From Burkholderia plantarii (GTDB lineage: Bacteria > Pseudomonadota > Gammaproteobacteria > Burkholderiales > Burkholderiaceae), in assembly GCF_001411805.1 (NCBI RefSeq), contig NZ_CP007212.1:3968001-4032000 (forward strand): DNA of 64,000 nucleotides. The letters are read 5' to 3'. Position numbers and translations under genes: made by a program. The notes below the pieces were generated by a model, which saw nothing but the letters and a program-made list of their open reading frames with translations, did not search any database and was not told the origin of the DNA. This document shows, in pieces, positions 44,823 through 55,099 of this stretch. Positions within the stretch are counted from its first letter, which is position 1. Every line of letters starts with the position of its first letter.

Positions 44823-45971
44823 TCAATCGGCGTCGACGCGAAATCCTTGCCGCTTTAACAATTCGATCACACCTTTCGGGCCACCGAGATGCAGGGCGCC
44901 GACCGCCACGAACAGCGGCCGGTTCGGCCCGGCCAGCGCGATCGAACGCGCGGCGAAGCGGCGGTTGCGTTCATAGAGGATCTTGTTGTCGATCGCGTCG
45001 GCCACCGGCCGCGAGCGCGCGAGCCGCTCCGATTTCGCGCTGGCCCAGGCGGCCAGCGCGTCGGCGTCGCCGATGCGCCACAGCCGGTGCAGCGCCTGCA
45101 CGTCGGCGGCGTTCTGCGCGGGCGTCTGCACGATGTCCTGCGCCAGCATCTCGCGCTGCTCGGCGAGCGTGAGCCCGGTGAACGCACGCATCTGCTCGGC
45201 CAGCGTCTCGAGCCCCACCACGCGCGCGCCCTTCTTCTTGAGGAACACGTTCTGCAGTTGCGCCTCGGTGCCGTATTCGGTCTGCAGCCCGGCCGACAGC
45301 GAATCGTAGGTTTCCACCACCAGCGCGGCCAGCCACGGCCGCATCCGGCGAATCCCGTCGAGCGCGGCCGGGTTGCCGTGCAGGCGCGCGGCGAGCCGCT
45401 GCCAGAGCGGTTCGGGCAGCAGCTTCGGCAGGCACGGGTAGCGGCACACGCCGTAGCGCGAGACATCGTCGGCCGATTCGAGCAGATCGTCGGGCGAGAG
45501 TTCGAGCGCGAGCACGGGCGAGGCCGCCAGCGCCGCGAGGATCGGCCGCCGGAACGGCTGACCGGGCGGATAGTCGCTCGGGTCGCCGACGTGCAGCGTG
45601 CCGAGCATGTAGATGGTGACCTTGCCGCGCGTGGCGACGTAGAACGGCATGCGCGCCGGCTGGGCGCGCACCGCGCCGCTCGAGACGGTGGGATCGGGCG
45701 GCGGCGAGTGGAAACCCGGCAGCGACAGCGGCGGCGACAGTCGCGCGCCGTTCAGCGGCGCCTGGGCGCCGGCGCCCTGGGCCAGCGCGTCGCCGGCCGG
45801 CCAGCCGAGTCCGGCCAGCAGGCAGGCACCCACCAGCACCGCCCGCGCGAGCGCGCCGGCGCGCCGCCGCGAGGCACGGCGGCGCGCTCGCGTGCCGCGC
45901 ACCCGGCATACCCGCAGGCGGCGCGCCAGCTGGCTCGCGCCGCGCCGCTGCGCCGCCCTGGCTTCAGGCAT
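44823..45971 (-). CDS. TraB/GumN family protein
   Basis: Predicted exported or membrane-anchored protein, 382 aa. After an Arg-rich N-terminus there is a hydrophobic segment (ALARAVLVGACLLAGLGWPA) and then the TraB/GumN domain: YMLGTLHVGDPSDYP (the GTxHxG motif), ALELSPDDLL, YGTEAQLQNVFLKKKGARVV, FVAVGALHLGGPKGVIELLK (second motif GALHLxG). This family is thought to be metallo-peptidase-like (Tiki-related); its bacterial role is uncertain. The ATG at 45971 overlaps the dppF stop by 8 bases, so it is probably the last gene of the dpp operon. Confidence 0.85.
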   Translation of the reverse strand: MPEARAAQRRGASQLARRLRVCRVRGTRARRRASRRRAGALARAVLVGACLLAGLGWPAGDALAQGAGAQAPLNGARLSPPLSLPGFHSPPPDPTVSSGAVRAQPARMPFYVATRGKVTIYMLGTLHVGDPSDYPPGQPFRRPILAALAASPVLALELSPDDLLESADDVSRYGVCRYPCLPKLLPEPLWQRLAARLHGNPAALDGIRRMRPWLAALVVETYDSLSAGLQTEYGTEAQLQNVFLKKKGARVVGLETLAEQMRAFTGLTLAEQREMLAQDIVQTPAQNAADVQALHRLWRIGDADALAAWASAKSERLARSRPVADAIDNKILYERNRRFAARSIALAGPNRPLFVAVGALHLGGPKGVIELLKRQGFRVDAD

Positions 45972-46980
45972 TCCCGTCACCGACCTCCTCGGCGCGATGG
46001 CAGGCCACCTGCCGTCCATCGACCTCCCGCAGCGCGGGCACCTCGGCGCGACAGCGCTCCACCGCGTAGGGGCAGCGCTGGTGGAACGCGCAGCCCGACG
46101 GCGGCTTGAGCGGCGACGGCAGCTCGCCCTGCAGCTTGATCTGGATCCGCCGGTCCGACTCGAAGATCGCCGGGGTCGCCGACATCAGCGCGCGCGTGTA
46201 CGGATGGCGCGGCCGCGCGTAGATCGTGGCCTTGTCGCCGAGTTCGGCCACCGCGCCGAAGTACATCACCATCACGTCGTCGGCCACGTGCTCGACCACC
46301 GACAGGTTGTGCGAGATGAACACGTAGCTGGTGCCGAACTGCTGCTGCAGGTCCATGAACAGATTCAGGATCTGTGCCTGGATCGACACGTCGAGCGCGG
46401 AGACCGGCTCGTCGGCCACCACGATCTGCGGCTCGAGGATCATCGCGCGCGCGATCGCCACGCGCTGCCGCTGGCCGCCCGAGAACATGTGCGGATAGCG
46501 CTTCGCGTGCTCGGGGCGCAGGCCCACCGTGCGCATGATCTGGGCGATCCGCGCGGCGCGCTCGCCGGCACCGAGCGGCGTGTTGATCGCGAGCGGCTCG
46601 CCGAGCGTCTGCTCGACGGTCTTGCGCGGGTTCAGCGAGGCGAACGGGTTCTGGAACACCATCTGCACGCGCCGGCGCAGCGCGGCGACGGTCTCGCGGT
46701 TGGCGCCGGCCACGTCCTCGCCGTCGATCCGCAGGTGGCCGGCGGTGGGCGTCTCGATCATCGTCAGCTGGCGGGCGAGCGTCGATTTCCCGCAGCCCGA
46801 TTCGCCGACCACGGCCAGCGTGCGACCGCGCGCGAGCGTGAACGACACGCCGTTGAGCGCCTTCACGGTGGCCTGGCCGAACATGCCGCGGCGCACCGAA
46901 TAATGTTTCGCGAGCCCGTCGGCGACGAGCACCGCGTCGCCGCGGGCAGCTGCCGGCGGCTGAGCGTGGACTGCGTTCAT
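45964..46980 (-). CDS. dppF: Dipeptide ABC transporter ATPase DppF
   Basis: Cytoplasmic ATPase, 338 aa. Walker [16 protein letters not shown]-loop [15 protein letters not shown], signature [15 protein letters not shown], Walker [14 protein letters not shown] and the switch His [11 protein letters not shown] are intact. The C-terminal oligopeptide-binding cysteine motif ([14 protein letters not shown]) suggests the Fe-S-type C-terminal region found in DppF/OppF. Its ATG overlaps the dppD stop. Confidence 0.94.
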   Translation of the reverse strand: MNAVHAQPPAAARGDAVLVADGLAKHYSVRRGMFGQATVKALNGVSFTLARGRTLAVVGESGCGKSTLARQLTMIETPTAGHLRIDGEDVAGANRETVAALRRRVQMVFQNPFASLNPRKTVEQTLGEPLAINTPLGAGERAARIAQIMRTVGLRPEHAKRYPHMFSGGQRQRVAIARAMILEPQIVVADEPVSALDVSIQAQILNLFMDLQQQFGTSYVFISHNLSVVEHVADDVMVMYFGAVAELGDKATIYARPRHPYTRALMSATPAIFESDRRIQIKLQGELPSPLKPPSGCAFHQRCPYAVERCRAEVPALREVDGRQVACHRAEEVGDGNA

Positions 46981-47972
46981 CGTGTCCCTCCCGATGGCTC
47001 GATCGCTTGCAGGTTCAAGGGCTTGATGCAGCGCGCGCGCATCGCGGCGTCGCCGGGCACCAGCTCGGCGAGCGCCGGACGCCCGGCGTTGCAGGCATCG
47101 ACGGCGTAGCGGCAGCGCGGCGCGAACAGGCATCCGGCGGGCCGGTCGTCGCGCCCCGGCACCATCCCGGGCAGCGCGGCCAGACGCTCGGCGCCCGCGT
47201 TGTGCTCCGGAATCGCCGCGAGCAGCGCCTCAGTATACGGGTGATGCGGCGCGGCGAAGATGTCGGGCACGCGGTTGACCTCGATGATCTCGCCCGCGTA
47301 CATCACCGCGACGCGCTGCGCGACCTCCGAGACCACGGCCAGATCGTGCGAGATCAGCACCAGCGCCATGCCACGCTCCTTCTGCAGCGACACCAGCAGA
47401 TCCATGATCTGGGCCTGGATCGTCACGTCGAGCGCGGTGGTGGGCTCGTCGGCGATCAGCAGCTTCGGGTTGCAGGCCACCGCCATCGCGATCATCACGC
47501 GCTGGTTCATGCCGCCCGACATCTGGTGCGGGAACGTGTCGATGCGGTTCTTCGCGTCGGGAATGCCGACCTGGTCGAGCAGTTCGAGGGCGCGACGTTT
47601 CAGCGCGTCGCCGCGCAGCCCCTCGTGCAGCTTCAGCACCTCGCGGATCTGGTAGCCGACCGTGTAGCTCGGGTTCAGGCTCGACAGCGCGTCCTGGAAC
47701 ACCATCGCGATGTCCTTGCCGACGATCCGGCGGCGCTGGCGCGGGCTCGCGCGCAGCAGGTCGACGCCGTTGAAGGTGACCTCGTCGGCACTGACGATGC
47801 CGGGCGCGTCCACCAGCCCCATCAGCGCCATCATCGTCACGCTCTTGCCCGAGCCCGATTCGCCCACCACGCCCACCACCTCGCCCGGCGCGACGCTCAG
47901 GTCGATCCGGTCGACGGCGGCGAGGCCGTTGAAAGTCACCGCGAGATTGCGGATGGTCAGAAGATTGTCCAT
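46977..47972 (-). CDS. dppD: Dipeptide ABC transporter ATPase DppD
   Basis: Second ATPase of the importer, 331 aa. Walker [16 protein letters not shown]-loop [15 protein letters not shown], signature [14 protein letters not shown], Walker [14 protein letters not shown]. The C-terminal cysteine cluster is [14 protein letters not shown]. Start at 47972, two bases after the dppC stop, indicates tight coupling. Confidence 0.94.
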   Translation of the reverse strand: MDNLLTIRNLAVTFNGLAAVDRIDLSVAPGEVVGVVGESGSGKSVTMMALMGLVDAPGIVSADEVTFNGVDLLRASPRQRRRIVGKDIAMVFQDALSSLNPSYTVGYQIREVLKLHEGLRGDALKRRALELLDQVGIPDAKNRIDTFPHQMSGGMNQRVMIAMAVACNPKLLIADEPTTALDVTIQAQIMDLLVSLQKERGMALVLISHDLAVVSEVAQRVAVMYAGEIIEVNRVPDIFAAPHHPYTEALLAAIPEHNAGAERLAALPGMVPGRDDRPAGCLFAPRCRYAVDACNAGRPALAELVPGDAAMRARCIKPLNLQAIEPSGGTR

Positions 47973-47974
47973 GG

Positions 47975-48886
47975 TCAGGCCATCCGTTTCAGTTTCGGGT
48001 CGAGCGCGTCGCGCAGGCCGTCGCCGAGCAGGTTGATCGCCAGCACCGAGACCAGGATCGCGAGGCCCGGCATGGTGACGATCCACCACGCGTTGTCGAT
48101 GTAGTCGCGCGCGCTGGCCAGCATCGCGCCCCACTCGGCCGCGGGCGGCTGCACGCCGAGCCCGAGGAAACCGAGCGCGGCCGCGTCGAGGATCGCCGAC
48201 GAGAAGCCGAGCGTGGCCTGCACGATCAGCGGCGCGGTGCAGTTCGGCAGCACCTGCGAGAACATCAGCCGCAGCGTGCCGGCGCCCGCCACGCGCGAGG
48301 CCGTGACGTATTCCTTCTGCAGCTCGCCGAGCGCCGAGGCGCGCGTGAGGCGCACGTAGCCCGGCAGCGCCACGATCGCGATCGCGAACATGGTGTTGGT
48401 GAGGCCCGGGCCGATGATCGCCACCACCGCCACCGCCAGCAGCAGCGAGGGTAGCGCGAGCAGCACGTCCATCACGCGCATCACGGGCGTGTCGGCCCAG
48501 CGCTGGAAGAACGCGGCGACGAGCCCGAGCACGATGCCGGGGATCAGCGCCAGCACCACCGACACCAGGCCGATCCAGAACGACAGCCGCGCGCCGTACA
48601 TCAGCCGCGAGAGGATGTCGCGGCCGGCCTCGTCGGTGCCGAGCACGAAGCGCCAGTTGCCGCCGTCGAGCCAGGCGGGCGGGATCTTCACGAAGTCGCG
48701 GTATTGCTCGATCGGGCTGTGCGGCGCGATCAGCGGCGCGAAGATCGCCACCAGCATCAGCAGCAGCACGATCAGGCCGGCGCCCACGGCGCCGCGGTTG
48801 CGCGAGAAGTTGCGCCAGAATTCCTGCAGCGCGAGCGCGCGGCCGCCGGCGCGGGCCGCCGGCAGCACATCGGGGAGTTCGCTCAT
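47975..48886 (-). CDS. dppC: Dipeptide ABC transporter permease DppC
   Basis: Inner-membrane permease, 303 aa. An N-terminal OppC-type segment ([20 protein letters not shown]) precedes [20 protein letters not shown] and the ATPase-coupling EAA-like loop [20 protein letters not shown]. About six membrane helices. It starts 4 bases after the dppB stop. Confidence 0.94.
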   Translation of the reverse strand: MSELPDVLPAARAGGRALALQEFWRNFSRNRGAVGAGLIVLLLMLVAIFAPLIAPHSPIEQYRDFVKIPPAWLDGGNWRFVLGTDEAGRDILSRLMYGARLSFWIGLVSVVLALIPGIVLGLVAAFFQRWADTPVMRVMDVLLALPSLLLAVAVVAIIGPGLTNTMFAIAIVALPGYVRLTRASALGELQKEYVTASRVAGAGTLRLMFSQVLPNCTAPLIVQATLGFSSAILDAAALGFLGLGVQPPAAEWGAMLASARDYIDNAWWIVTMPGLAILVSVLAINLLGDGLRDALDPKLKRMA

Positions 48887-48890
48887 CGGA

Positions 48891-49901
48891 TTACCTCGTA
48901 TGGCGGATGCGGGGATTGAGCACGCCGTAGAGCAGATCGACGACGAGATTGACGATGATCACGAGCGTCGCGATCAGCAGGATGCCGCCCTGCACGACCG
49001 GATAGTCGCGCCGGCCGATCGCGTCGATCAGCCATTTGCCGACGCCGGGCCACGAGAACAGCGTCTCGGTCAGCACCGCGCCGGCGAGCAGCGTGCCGAT
49101 CTGCAGCCCGATCACGGTGACCACCGGGATCAGCGCGTTGCGCAGCGCATGCACCACCACCACGCGCGCCGGCGACAGGCCCTTGGCGCGCGCGGTGCGG
49201 ATGTAGTCCTCGCGCAGCACTTCGAGCATCGACGAGCGCGTCATGCGCGCGATCACCGCGAGCGGGATCGTGCCGAGCACGATCGACGGCAGGATCAGGT
49301 GGCTCACCGCCGAGCGGAACGCGCCTTCGTCGGGGGCGAGCAGCGCGTCGATCAGCATGAAGCCGGTGACGTGCGGGATGTCGAATTCCACGGCGATGCG
49401 GCCCGACACGGGCGTCCAGCCGAGCGTCGACGAGAACACCATGATCAGGATCAGGCCCCACCAGAAGATCGGCATCGAGTAGCCGGTCAGCGCGGTGCCC
49501 ATCACGCCGTGGTCGACCAGCGTGCCGCGCCGCAGCGCCGCGAACACGCCGGCCGGCAGGCCCGCCAGCAGCGCGAACGCGAGCGCGCAGATCGACAGCT
49601 CGACGGTGGCCGGGAAACGCGCGAGGAACTCGTCCATCACGCTGGTGTTGGTGATGATCGACAGGCCCAGGTCGCCGTGCAGCGCCCGGCCGATGTAGTG
49701 GAGATACTGCAGCGGCAGCGGCTGGTCGAGGCCGAGGCGGTGCATCGCCTCGGCATGCATCGCCGGATCGACGCCGCGCTCGCCCATCATCACTTCGATG
49801 GGGTCGCCCGGTATCAGATGGATCAGCGCGAACGCGAGGATGGTGATGCCGATGAAGGTCGGGATCACCATGCCGACGCGGCGCAACACAAATCGCAACA
49901 T
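48891..49901 (-). CDS. dppB: Dipeptide ABC transporter permease DppB
   Basis: Inner-membrane permease, 336 aa. MLRFVLRRVGMVIPTFIGIT, IHLIPGDPIEVMMGERG, ARAKGLSPARVVVVHALRNA (coupling loop) and TETLFSWPGVGKWLIDAIGR are DppB/OppB hallmarks. It lies about 115 bases after dppA. Confidence 0.95.
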   Translation of the reverse strand: MLRFVLRRVGMVIPTFIGITILAFALIHLIPGDPIEVMMGERGVDPAMHAEAMHRLGLDQPLPLQYLHYIGRALHGDLGLSIITNTSVMDEFLARFPATVELSICALAFALLAGLPAGVFAALRRGTLVDHGVMGTALTGYSMPIFWWGLILIMVFSSTLGWTPVSGRIAVEFDIPHVTGFMLIDALLAPDEGAFRSAVSHLILPSIVLGTIPLAVIARMTRSSMLEVLREDYIRTARAKGLSPARVVVVHALRNALIPVVTVIGLQIGTLLAGAVLTETLFSWPGVGKWLIDAIGRRDYPVVQGGILLIATLVIIVNLVVDLLYGVLNPRIRHTR

Positions 49902-50015
49902 GGCGGGTCTCGAAAAATCGTGGGGGTAAAGTGCGTCCGGCGACGAGGGGCCGAGCCCCCCGTCGCCGGATCAATTATCGTGCAGTCGGTGCAACGGCGC
50001 GCGATCGGCCGCCGC

Positions 50016-51632
50016 TTACTTCACGCTGACGCCATCGAAGCGGATGAAGCCGAGCGGCTCGATCCGCTGGTCGACCACGTTCTTGCGAACCGGCTGGTAG
50101 ACGGTGGAATTCGCGATCGCCGTGTACGGCAGCTGCTGCGCGTAGATCTGCTGCGCCTGCGTGTAGATCTTGCTGCGCGCGTCCTGGCCGGTGGTCTCGC
50201 GGCCCTTCTTCACGAGCGCGTCGAACGACTTGTCGCACCAGCGCGTGAAGTTGTTGCCGCCGATCGCCTCGCAGCCGAGCTGGGTGGCGAGCCAGTTGTC
50301 GGGATCGCCGTTGTCGCCGGTCCAGCCGATCAGCATCGCGTCCTGCTCGCCCGCGTGGGCGCGCTTGATGTACTCGCCCCACTCATAGCTGACGATGTTC
50401 GCCTTCACGCCGATCCTGGCCCAGTCGGCCTGGATCATTTCGGCCATCAGCTTCGCGTTCGGGTTGTAGGCGCGCTGCACCGGCATCGCCCAGAGCGTGA
50501 TCGAGAAGCCGTTCGGGAAGCCCGCCTTGGCGAGCAGCGCCTTGGCCGCATCCGGATCATAGGCGGCCGGCTTCAGGTTCGGGTCGAACGACCACTGGGT
50601 CGGCGGCATCGGCGCGGCGGCCGCCTGGCCCGCGCCCTGGTAGACCGATTCGAGGATCGCCTTCTTGTTGATCGCCATGTCGAGCGCACGGCGCACGTCG
50701 AGCTTCTCGAGCGGCTTGTGCTGCGTGTTGTAGGCGAGGTAGCCGAGATTGAAGCCCGCCTGCGAGGGCATGTCGAGGTTCGGGTCGGCCTTCAGCGTGG
50801 CGATGTCGGCCGGGCGCGGATAGCTCATCACCTGGCACTCGTTGCGCTTCATCTTCTGCACGCGCACGCCGGCGTCGGGCGTGATCGAGAAGATCAGCTT
50901 CGCGATCTTCACCTCGCCCTTCTTCCAGTAGTCGGGGTTGCCGTCGTAGCGGATCGTCGCGTCCTTCGTGTAGCTGCGCAGGATGAACGGACCGGTGCCG
51001 ATCGGCTTCTGGTTGATGTCGGCGGCGTGGCCGGCCTTCATCAGCTGGTCGGCGTATTCGGCCGACAGGATCGAGGCGAATTCCATCGCCATGTTCTGGA
51101 TGAACGGTGCGTTCGGCTCGGTCAGCGTGAAGCGCACCGTGTACGGATCGACCTTCTCGATCTTCGTGATCAGCTTGTCGAGGCCCATGTCGGTGAAGTA
51201 CGGGAAGCTGACCGGGTAGGCCTTGCGGAACGCCTGGTTGGGATCGAGCATGCGCTCGAACGTGAACAGCACGTCGTCGGCGTTGAATTCACGCGTGGGC
51301 TTGAAGTAGTCGGTGGTCTGGAACTTCACGCCATGGCGCAGGTGGAACGTGTAGACCTTGCCATCCGGCGAGATGTCCCACGACTCGGCGAGGCCCGGCT
51401 CGACCTTGGTACCGCCGCGCACGAACTCGACGAGGCGGTTGTAGATGGTGAAGGTGGCCGCGGCGAAATCGGTGCCGGTCGTGTACTGCGCCGAATCGAA
51501 GCCCGCCGGGCTGCCTTCCGAGCAGTAGACGAGCGTCTTGTTCGGGATTTGCGCATGCGCGGCACCCGAGATGCCGAACGCGGCCGCCGCGACGGCCGCC
51601 AGGGCCGCGCGCAACAGACGATCTGATGTCAT
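50016..51632 (-). CDS. dppA: Periplasmic dipeptide-binding protein DppA
   Basis: Substrate-binding protein of the ABC importer, 538 aa. The signal peptide ends at AHAQ (about residue 28). KTLVYCSEGSPAGFDSAQYT and WDISPDGKVYTFHLRHGVKF are SBP_bac_5 signatures; the C-terminal part has MLIGWTGDNGDPDNWLATQL and FTRWCDKSFDALVKKG. First gene of the leftward operon; GGAG 8 bases before the ATG at 51632. The specificity for dipeptides rather than haem precursors or delta-aminolevulinate cannot be fixed here. Confidence 0.94.
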   Translation of the reverse strand: MTSDRLLRAALAAVAAAAFGISGAAHAQIPNKTLVYCSEGSPAGFDSAQYTTGTDFAAATFTIYNRLVEFVRGGTKVEPGLAESWDISPDGKVYTFHLRHGVKFQTTDYFKPTREFNADDVLFTFERMLDPNQAFRKAYPVSFPYFTDMGLDKLITKIEKVDPYTVRFTLTEPNAPFIQNMAMEFASILSAEYADQLMKAGHAADINQKPIGTGPFILRSYTKDATIRYDGNPDYWKKGEVKIAKLIFSITPDAGVRVQKMKRNECQVMSYPRPADIATLKADPNLDMPSQAGFNLGYLAYNTQHKPLEKLDVRRALDMAINKKAILESVYQGAGQAAAAPMPPTQWSFDPNLKPAAYDPDAAKALLAKAGFPNGFSITLWAMPVQRAYNPNAKLMAEMIQADWARIGVKANIVSYEWGEYIKRAHAGEQDAMLIGWTGDNGDPDNWLATQLGCEAIGGNNFTRWCDKSFDALVKKGRETTGQDARSKIYTQAQQIYAQQLPYTAIANSTVYQPVRKNVVDQRIEPLGFIRFDGVSVK

Positions 51633-52050
51633 TGTGTTATCTCCAGGTCTCGTGCCGGCTGCGCCGGCGTGCGGCGATCTTACTTGAGCTTTCGCAAAGC
51701 GAACAAGGCTGGCCAATAATGCCGCGAAAGGCCATGGGCAAACGCTTGCATGCCGATTTCCGGCGTGCTTGCGCGACGACGACGGCGCCCGCCCGGCGCG
51801 GCGGGCCGGCGTCGATCTGTTTCGTCGTGGTGCTAAACAACGCAAGGCGGCGGCGGGCCGTGAAATGGTGGCGAGGCAATGTCGACGTGACGACCGGATG
51901 ACGGCGAAGGGCCGGGACGCCGCCGCCACCGCGCACGCGCCGCGCGACCGCGGCTGGCGCCCGTGCCGCGCGCGAGACCTGCGCCGCAGCCGGCGCGGCC
52001 GGTTCGTCGCGATCCGGCCCGGTCCGCTGCCATCCGGCGCAACCCGGCGC
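51633..52050. other. Intergenic region upstream of dppA
   Basis: About 420 bases lying between the end of the MFS gene and dppA. It must hold the dpp promoter. A small dyad (GCTTT-CGC-AAAGC near 51687-51699) is visible, but I see no gene and no convincing promoter pair. Confidence 0.4.
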
Positions 52051-53349
52051 TCAGCCCTCGGCGCCCGGCGCGAGGCGCGGCATCGCGGCGATCGCGATCA
52101 CCGACAGCGCGATGCCCGCCATCACGTAGTAGGTCGGTGCAAGCGGCGTGCCCGTGACGCGGATCAGCCAGGTGACGATGGTCTGCCCGAATCCGCCGAA
52201 CAGCATCACCGCGACGTTGTAAGCAAGCGACAGCCCGGTGGAGCGCACGTTGGCCGGAAACAGCTCGGCGATCATCGCGCCGAACGGTCCGTAGTACCCG
52301 GCCAGCGTGACGGCGAGGATGCCCTGCACGAGCACCAGCCGGCCGATGCTTGGCGCCGCGTCGAGCCAGAGGAACAGCGGATAGATCAGCACGAGCGTCG
52401 CCACCAGCGAGGCCAGCGACAGCCGTTTGCGCCCGAGGCGGTCCGACCACGCGCCGGCCACCGGCGAGAGCACGGTCAGCAGCACGCCGCCCACGATCGT
52501 CGCGTAGAACGATTCGCCGTAGGGCAGCTTCAGCTGCTTGACGGCGAAGGTCGGCAGATAGCTGATCAGCACGTAGATCGTCACCGTCAGCGCGATCACC
52601 GAGCCGAGCCCGCAGATCACCTCGCGGCCGTGCCGCGCGAGCACCTCGCCGAGCGTCGCGCGCCGCGCGTGCGCCTTGGCGAACAGGAACGCGTCGGAGT
52701 CGGCCAGGTGGCGGCGCAGGTAATAGCCGATCGGGCCGATCAGCATGCCGATCAGGAACGGCACGCGCCAGCCCCAGGCATGCAGCGCGGCGCCCGACAG
52801 CCCGCGCGTGACGGCCGCGCCCACCAGCGCGCCGACCAGCAGCGCCGCCGACTGGCTCGCCATCTGCCAGCTGCCGTAGAAACCGCGGCGAGAGAGCGGC
52901 GCGGCCTCGATCAGCATCGCCGTCGCGCTGCCGAACTCGCCGCCGGCCGAGAAGCCCTGCAGCAGCCGGCCGAGCACGATCAGGAGCGGGCCGGCGATGC
53001 CGATCGCCGCGTAGGGCGGCGCGGCCGCGATCAGGAAGATGCCGAGCGTCATCAGCACCATCACCAGCGAGAGCGCGGCCTTGCGGCCCGCGCGATCGGC
53101 GTAGAGGCCGAGCACGATACCGCCCACCGGCCGCATGAAGAACGCCACGCCGAAGCTGGCCGTGGTCAACAGCAGCGACGCATATTCGCTGCTGGCCGGG
53201 AAGAACAGGTCGGCGATCACCACCACCATGAAGCTGAACACGGTGAAGTCGTACCACTCGAGCGCGTTGCCGATCACCGCGGCGATCACCGCACGGCGCC
53301 CCGGCGCGCGCGCTTCCGGTTGCGTCGAATCCGTCGCCCGTGTCGTCAT
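52051..53349 (-). CDS. MFS transporter, metabolite:H+ symporter (MHS) type
   Basis: Twelve-helix inner-membrane transporter, 432 aa. VIGNALEWYDFTVFSFMVVV is the MHS hallmark. RPVGGIVLGLYADRAGRKAA and the second-half SDRLGRKRLSLASL are the MFS loop 2-3 and 8-9 motifs. GRLLQGFSAGGEFGSATAML is also conserved in citrate, tricarballylate, shikimate and proline/betaine carriers. The substrate cannot be told. A GTG six codons upstream overlaps the ribosome site, so the ATG at 53349 was chosen. Confidence 0.9.
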   Translation of the reverse strand: MTTRATDSTQPEARAPGRRAVIAAVIGNALEWYDFTVFSFMVVVIADLFFPASSEYASLLLTTASFGVAFFMRPVGGIVLGLYADRAGRKAALSLVMVLMTLGIFLIAAAPPYAAIGIAGPLLIVLGRLLQGFSAGGEFGSATAMLIEAAPLSRRGFYGSWQMASQSAALLVGALVGAAVTRGLSGAALHAWGWRVPFLIGMLIGPIGYYLRRHLADSDAFLFAKAHARRATLGEVLARHGREVICGLGSVIALTVTIYVLISYLPTFAVKQLKLPYGESFYATIVGGVLLTVLSPVAGAWSDRLGRKRLSLASLVATLVLIYPLFLWLDAAPSIGRLVLVQGILAVTLAGYYGPFGAMIAELFPANVRSTGLSLAYNVAVMLFGGFGQTIVTWLIRVTGTPLAPTYYVMAGIALSVIAIAAMPRLAPGAEG

Positions 53350-53495
53350 GCGTTTTTGCGCCTCCACCCGTCAGCCCCCATCCGGTTGCCTGCCCGTCAT
53401 CTCCGTCGTGCCTCGTCCGCGCGACGGCCCGCGCGCCGTGCGGCGCGCATCGTGCAGCGAGTGTAGGGAGCGCCGCCGGCGAACACAAGCGGCGT

Positions 53496-53526
53496 AAAAA
53501 AACCCGGCCGACGTTCGCCGGCCGGG
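53496..53526 (-). terminator. Intrinsic terminator after HiPIP gene
   Basis: An 8-bp stem (53503-53510 with 53519-53526, 8-base loop) followed on the minus strand by seven T residues (53502-53496). It lies about 33 bases after the HiPIP stop codon. Confidence 0.85.
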
Positions 53527-53559
53527 TCGTGTCGCGCGAGCGCGCGAGGCGGCGCGGCG

Positions 53560-53868
53560 TCAGGCCATCTTCGAGAACGCGCCGCACCAGCCCTTCGCGG
53601 CCACGTCCTTGCCCGGGAACGCCACGCAGGCCGCCGACGCAGACCCCTTCTTGCCCTGGTACATCGAGCAGGCCGCGCAGTCCTGGCCGGCCGCGTATTT
53701 CGGGAACTTGCTCTTGTCGACCTTCGATGCATCGGCCTTGTAGCCGAGCGCCACCGCGGTCGGATCGGTCTCGGACAGCATCGGCGCGGCGAACGCCTCG
53801 CGCGACAACGCGAGCGCGGACATCGCGCCGACACTGGTGATGAGGAAACTGCGACGGGAGGTTTTCAT
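53560..53868 (-). CDS. High-potential iron-sulfur protein (HiPIP)
   Basis: Small periplasmic electron carrier with a [4Fe-4S] cluster, 102 aa. A Tat signal (MKTSRRSFLITSVGAMSALA, twin Arg at 5-6) exports it folded. Cluster ligands are in GQDCAACSMYQG (two Cys), AACVAFPGKDV and KGWCGAFSKMA, the usual C-x2-C-x(n)-C-x(n)-C pattern. Partner unknown; cytochrome oxidases or photosynthetic-type reductases are typical in other bacteria. Monocistronic with its own terminator. Confidence 0.93.
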   Translation of the reverse strand: MKTSRRSFLITSVGAMSALALSREAFAAPMLSETDPTAVALGYKADASKVDKSKFPKYAAGQDCAACSMYQGKKGSASAACVAFPGKDVAAKGWCGAFSKMA

Positions 53869-54118
53869 GGGACGGCTCCAGCTTCTCGATATCGTGGGGA
53901 TGGCCGCTCTGACGGCGGCACGGCGCCAAGCATAACGCCGTCCGCGCGTGCCTGCGCGCCGAATCCCGAGGATAAGAAAATGCCGCGCCTCGCCGCGCGA
54001 GCCGGCCCGCGCCACGCATGCCGAATGAAAGGTGCGCGCGCATCGATCCGTCGGCCGGCCCCTCTCGTGGCGCGCGCCGCCGCCGCGCGCGGCACGGCGG
54101 CGGCCGAGGAGCGACGCG

Positions 54119-55099
54119 TCAGAAGCCGATCGGCCGCCGCTTCGGCATGCCCTCGTCGGCGCGGATGTCACGCGGCTCGACCGCGTCGCGGCCATCCAGC
54201 CGCGCGGCGCCGAACGCATGCAGCAGCGCGCGCCGCATGGTGCGCGGCGGCACCGCCGCGAGCGCGGCCAGCGACGCGTCGCCGAGCTGCTCGGGAAAGC
54301 GTCGGCCCCACGCGTGCGCGTCGCGGATCTGCGTGTAGATGGTCTGCGCGATGCGGCGCGCGCCGGCCTCGTCGGGCGCCGCGATCTCGTAGACGTTCAT
54401 GCGGTTCAGGATCGGCTCGGGGATCGACTTCGCGTCGTTCGCGGTCGCGATCCAGATCACGTTGCCGGCGTCGATCGGCACCTCGGCGAACTCGTCGACG
54501 AACGCGCTCGCGGTGTCATGCTCGAGCAGTGCGTAAAGCGCGCCGAGCGGATCGTACTGCGCGTCGTTGCCGGCCTTGTCGATCTCGTCGATCGTGATCA
54601 CCGGGTTCGAGTAGCTGCCGTTCACGAGCGCGTCGAACACCTTGCCCGGCTTCGCGTTCTTCCATTGCGACGAGGCCCCCGACAGCACCCAGCCCGCCGT
54701 CAGCGAACTCATCGGCACGTAGTGGTAGGCAGTGCCGAGCATCTGCGCGAGCGCCTTCGCGAAGTGCGTCTTGCCGATGCCGGGCGCGCCGAGCAGCAGG
54801 ATCGGCATCAGTTCGAGCCGGTCCTCCGTCTCGAGGCACAGCGCCACCTGCTTGCGCACGTCGTCGAGCGGGCCGGAGAAGTTCGGCAGCGACTCGGCCA
54901 GCGCGTCGAACGCGGGCATCCGGGTGGGCTTCACGCAGAAGCGCAGGTTGCCCGTCTTCAGCATCTTCTCGTAGGTCGCGCGCAGCGCCTCGCTCGCCCC
55001 TTCGTTCAGATCGCCCAGCGCCGTCTCGACCCGCTCCAGATCGTAGACACGGCTGAACGACGCCACCGCCAGTTCCTGCCGCACCATTGCCGTCGTCAT
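54119..55099 (-). CDS. Lon-like AAA+ ATPase
   Basis: Cytoplasmic ATPase, 326 aa. Walker A LLLGAPGIGKTHFAKALAQM, Walker B VITIDEIDKAGND, sensor 1 VIWIATANDAKSIPEPILNR, then a small alpha-helical lid. The AAA module resembles that of Lon, but no protease domain is present and the N-terminal ~110 residues are short. GGAGG lies 7 bases before the ATG at 55099. Not operonic with a recognisable partner; role unknown. Confidence 0.8.
   Translation of the reverse strand: MTTAMVRQELAVASFSRVYDLERVETALGDLNEGASEALRATYEKMLKTGNLRFCVKPTRMPAFDALAESLPNFSGPLDDVRKQVALCLETEDRLELMPILLLGAPGIGKTHFAKALAQMLGTAYHYVPMSSLTAGWVLSGASSQWKNAKPGKVFDALVNGSYSNPVITIDEIDKAGNDAQYDPLGALYALLEHDTASAFVDEFAEVPIDAGNVIWIATANDAKSIPEPILNRMNVYEIAAPDEAGARRIAQTIYTQIRDAHAWGRRFPEQLGDASLAALAAVPPRTMRRALLHAFGAARLDGRDAVEPRDIRADEGMPKRRPIGF

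Noticed and set aside
48390..51626. 1078-aa plus-strand open frame
   Set aside because: Antisense to dppA, dppB and dppC, all of which are well supported. The composition is dominated by Arg, His, Ala and Val.
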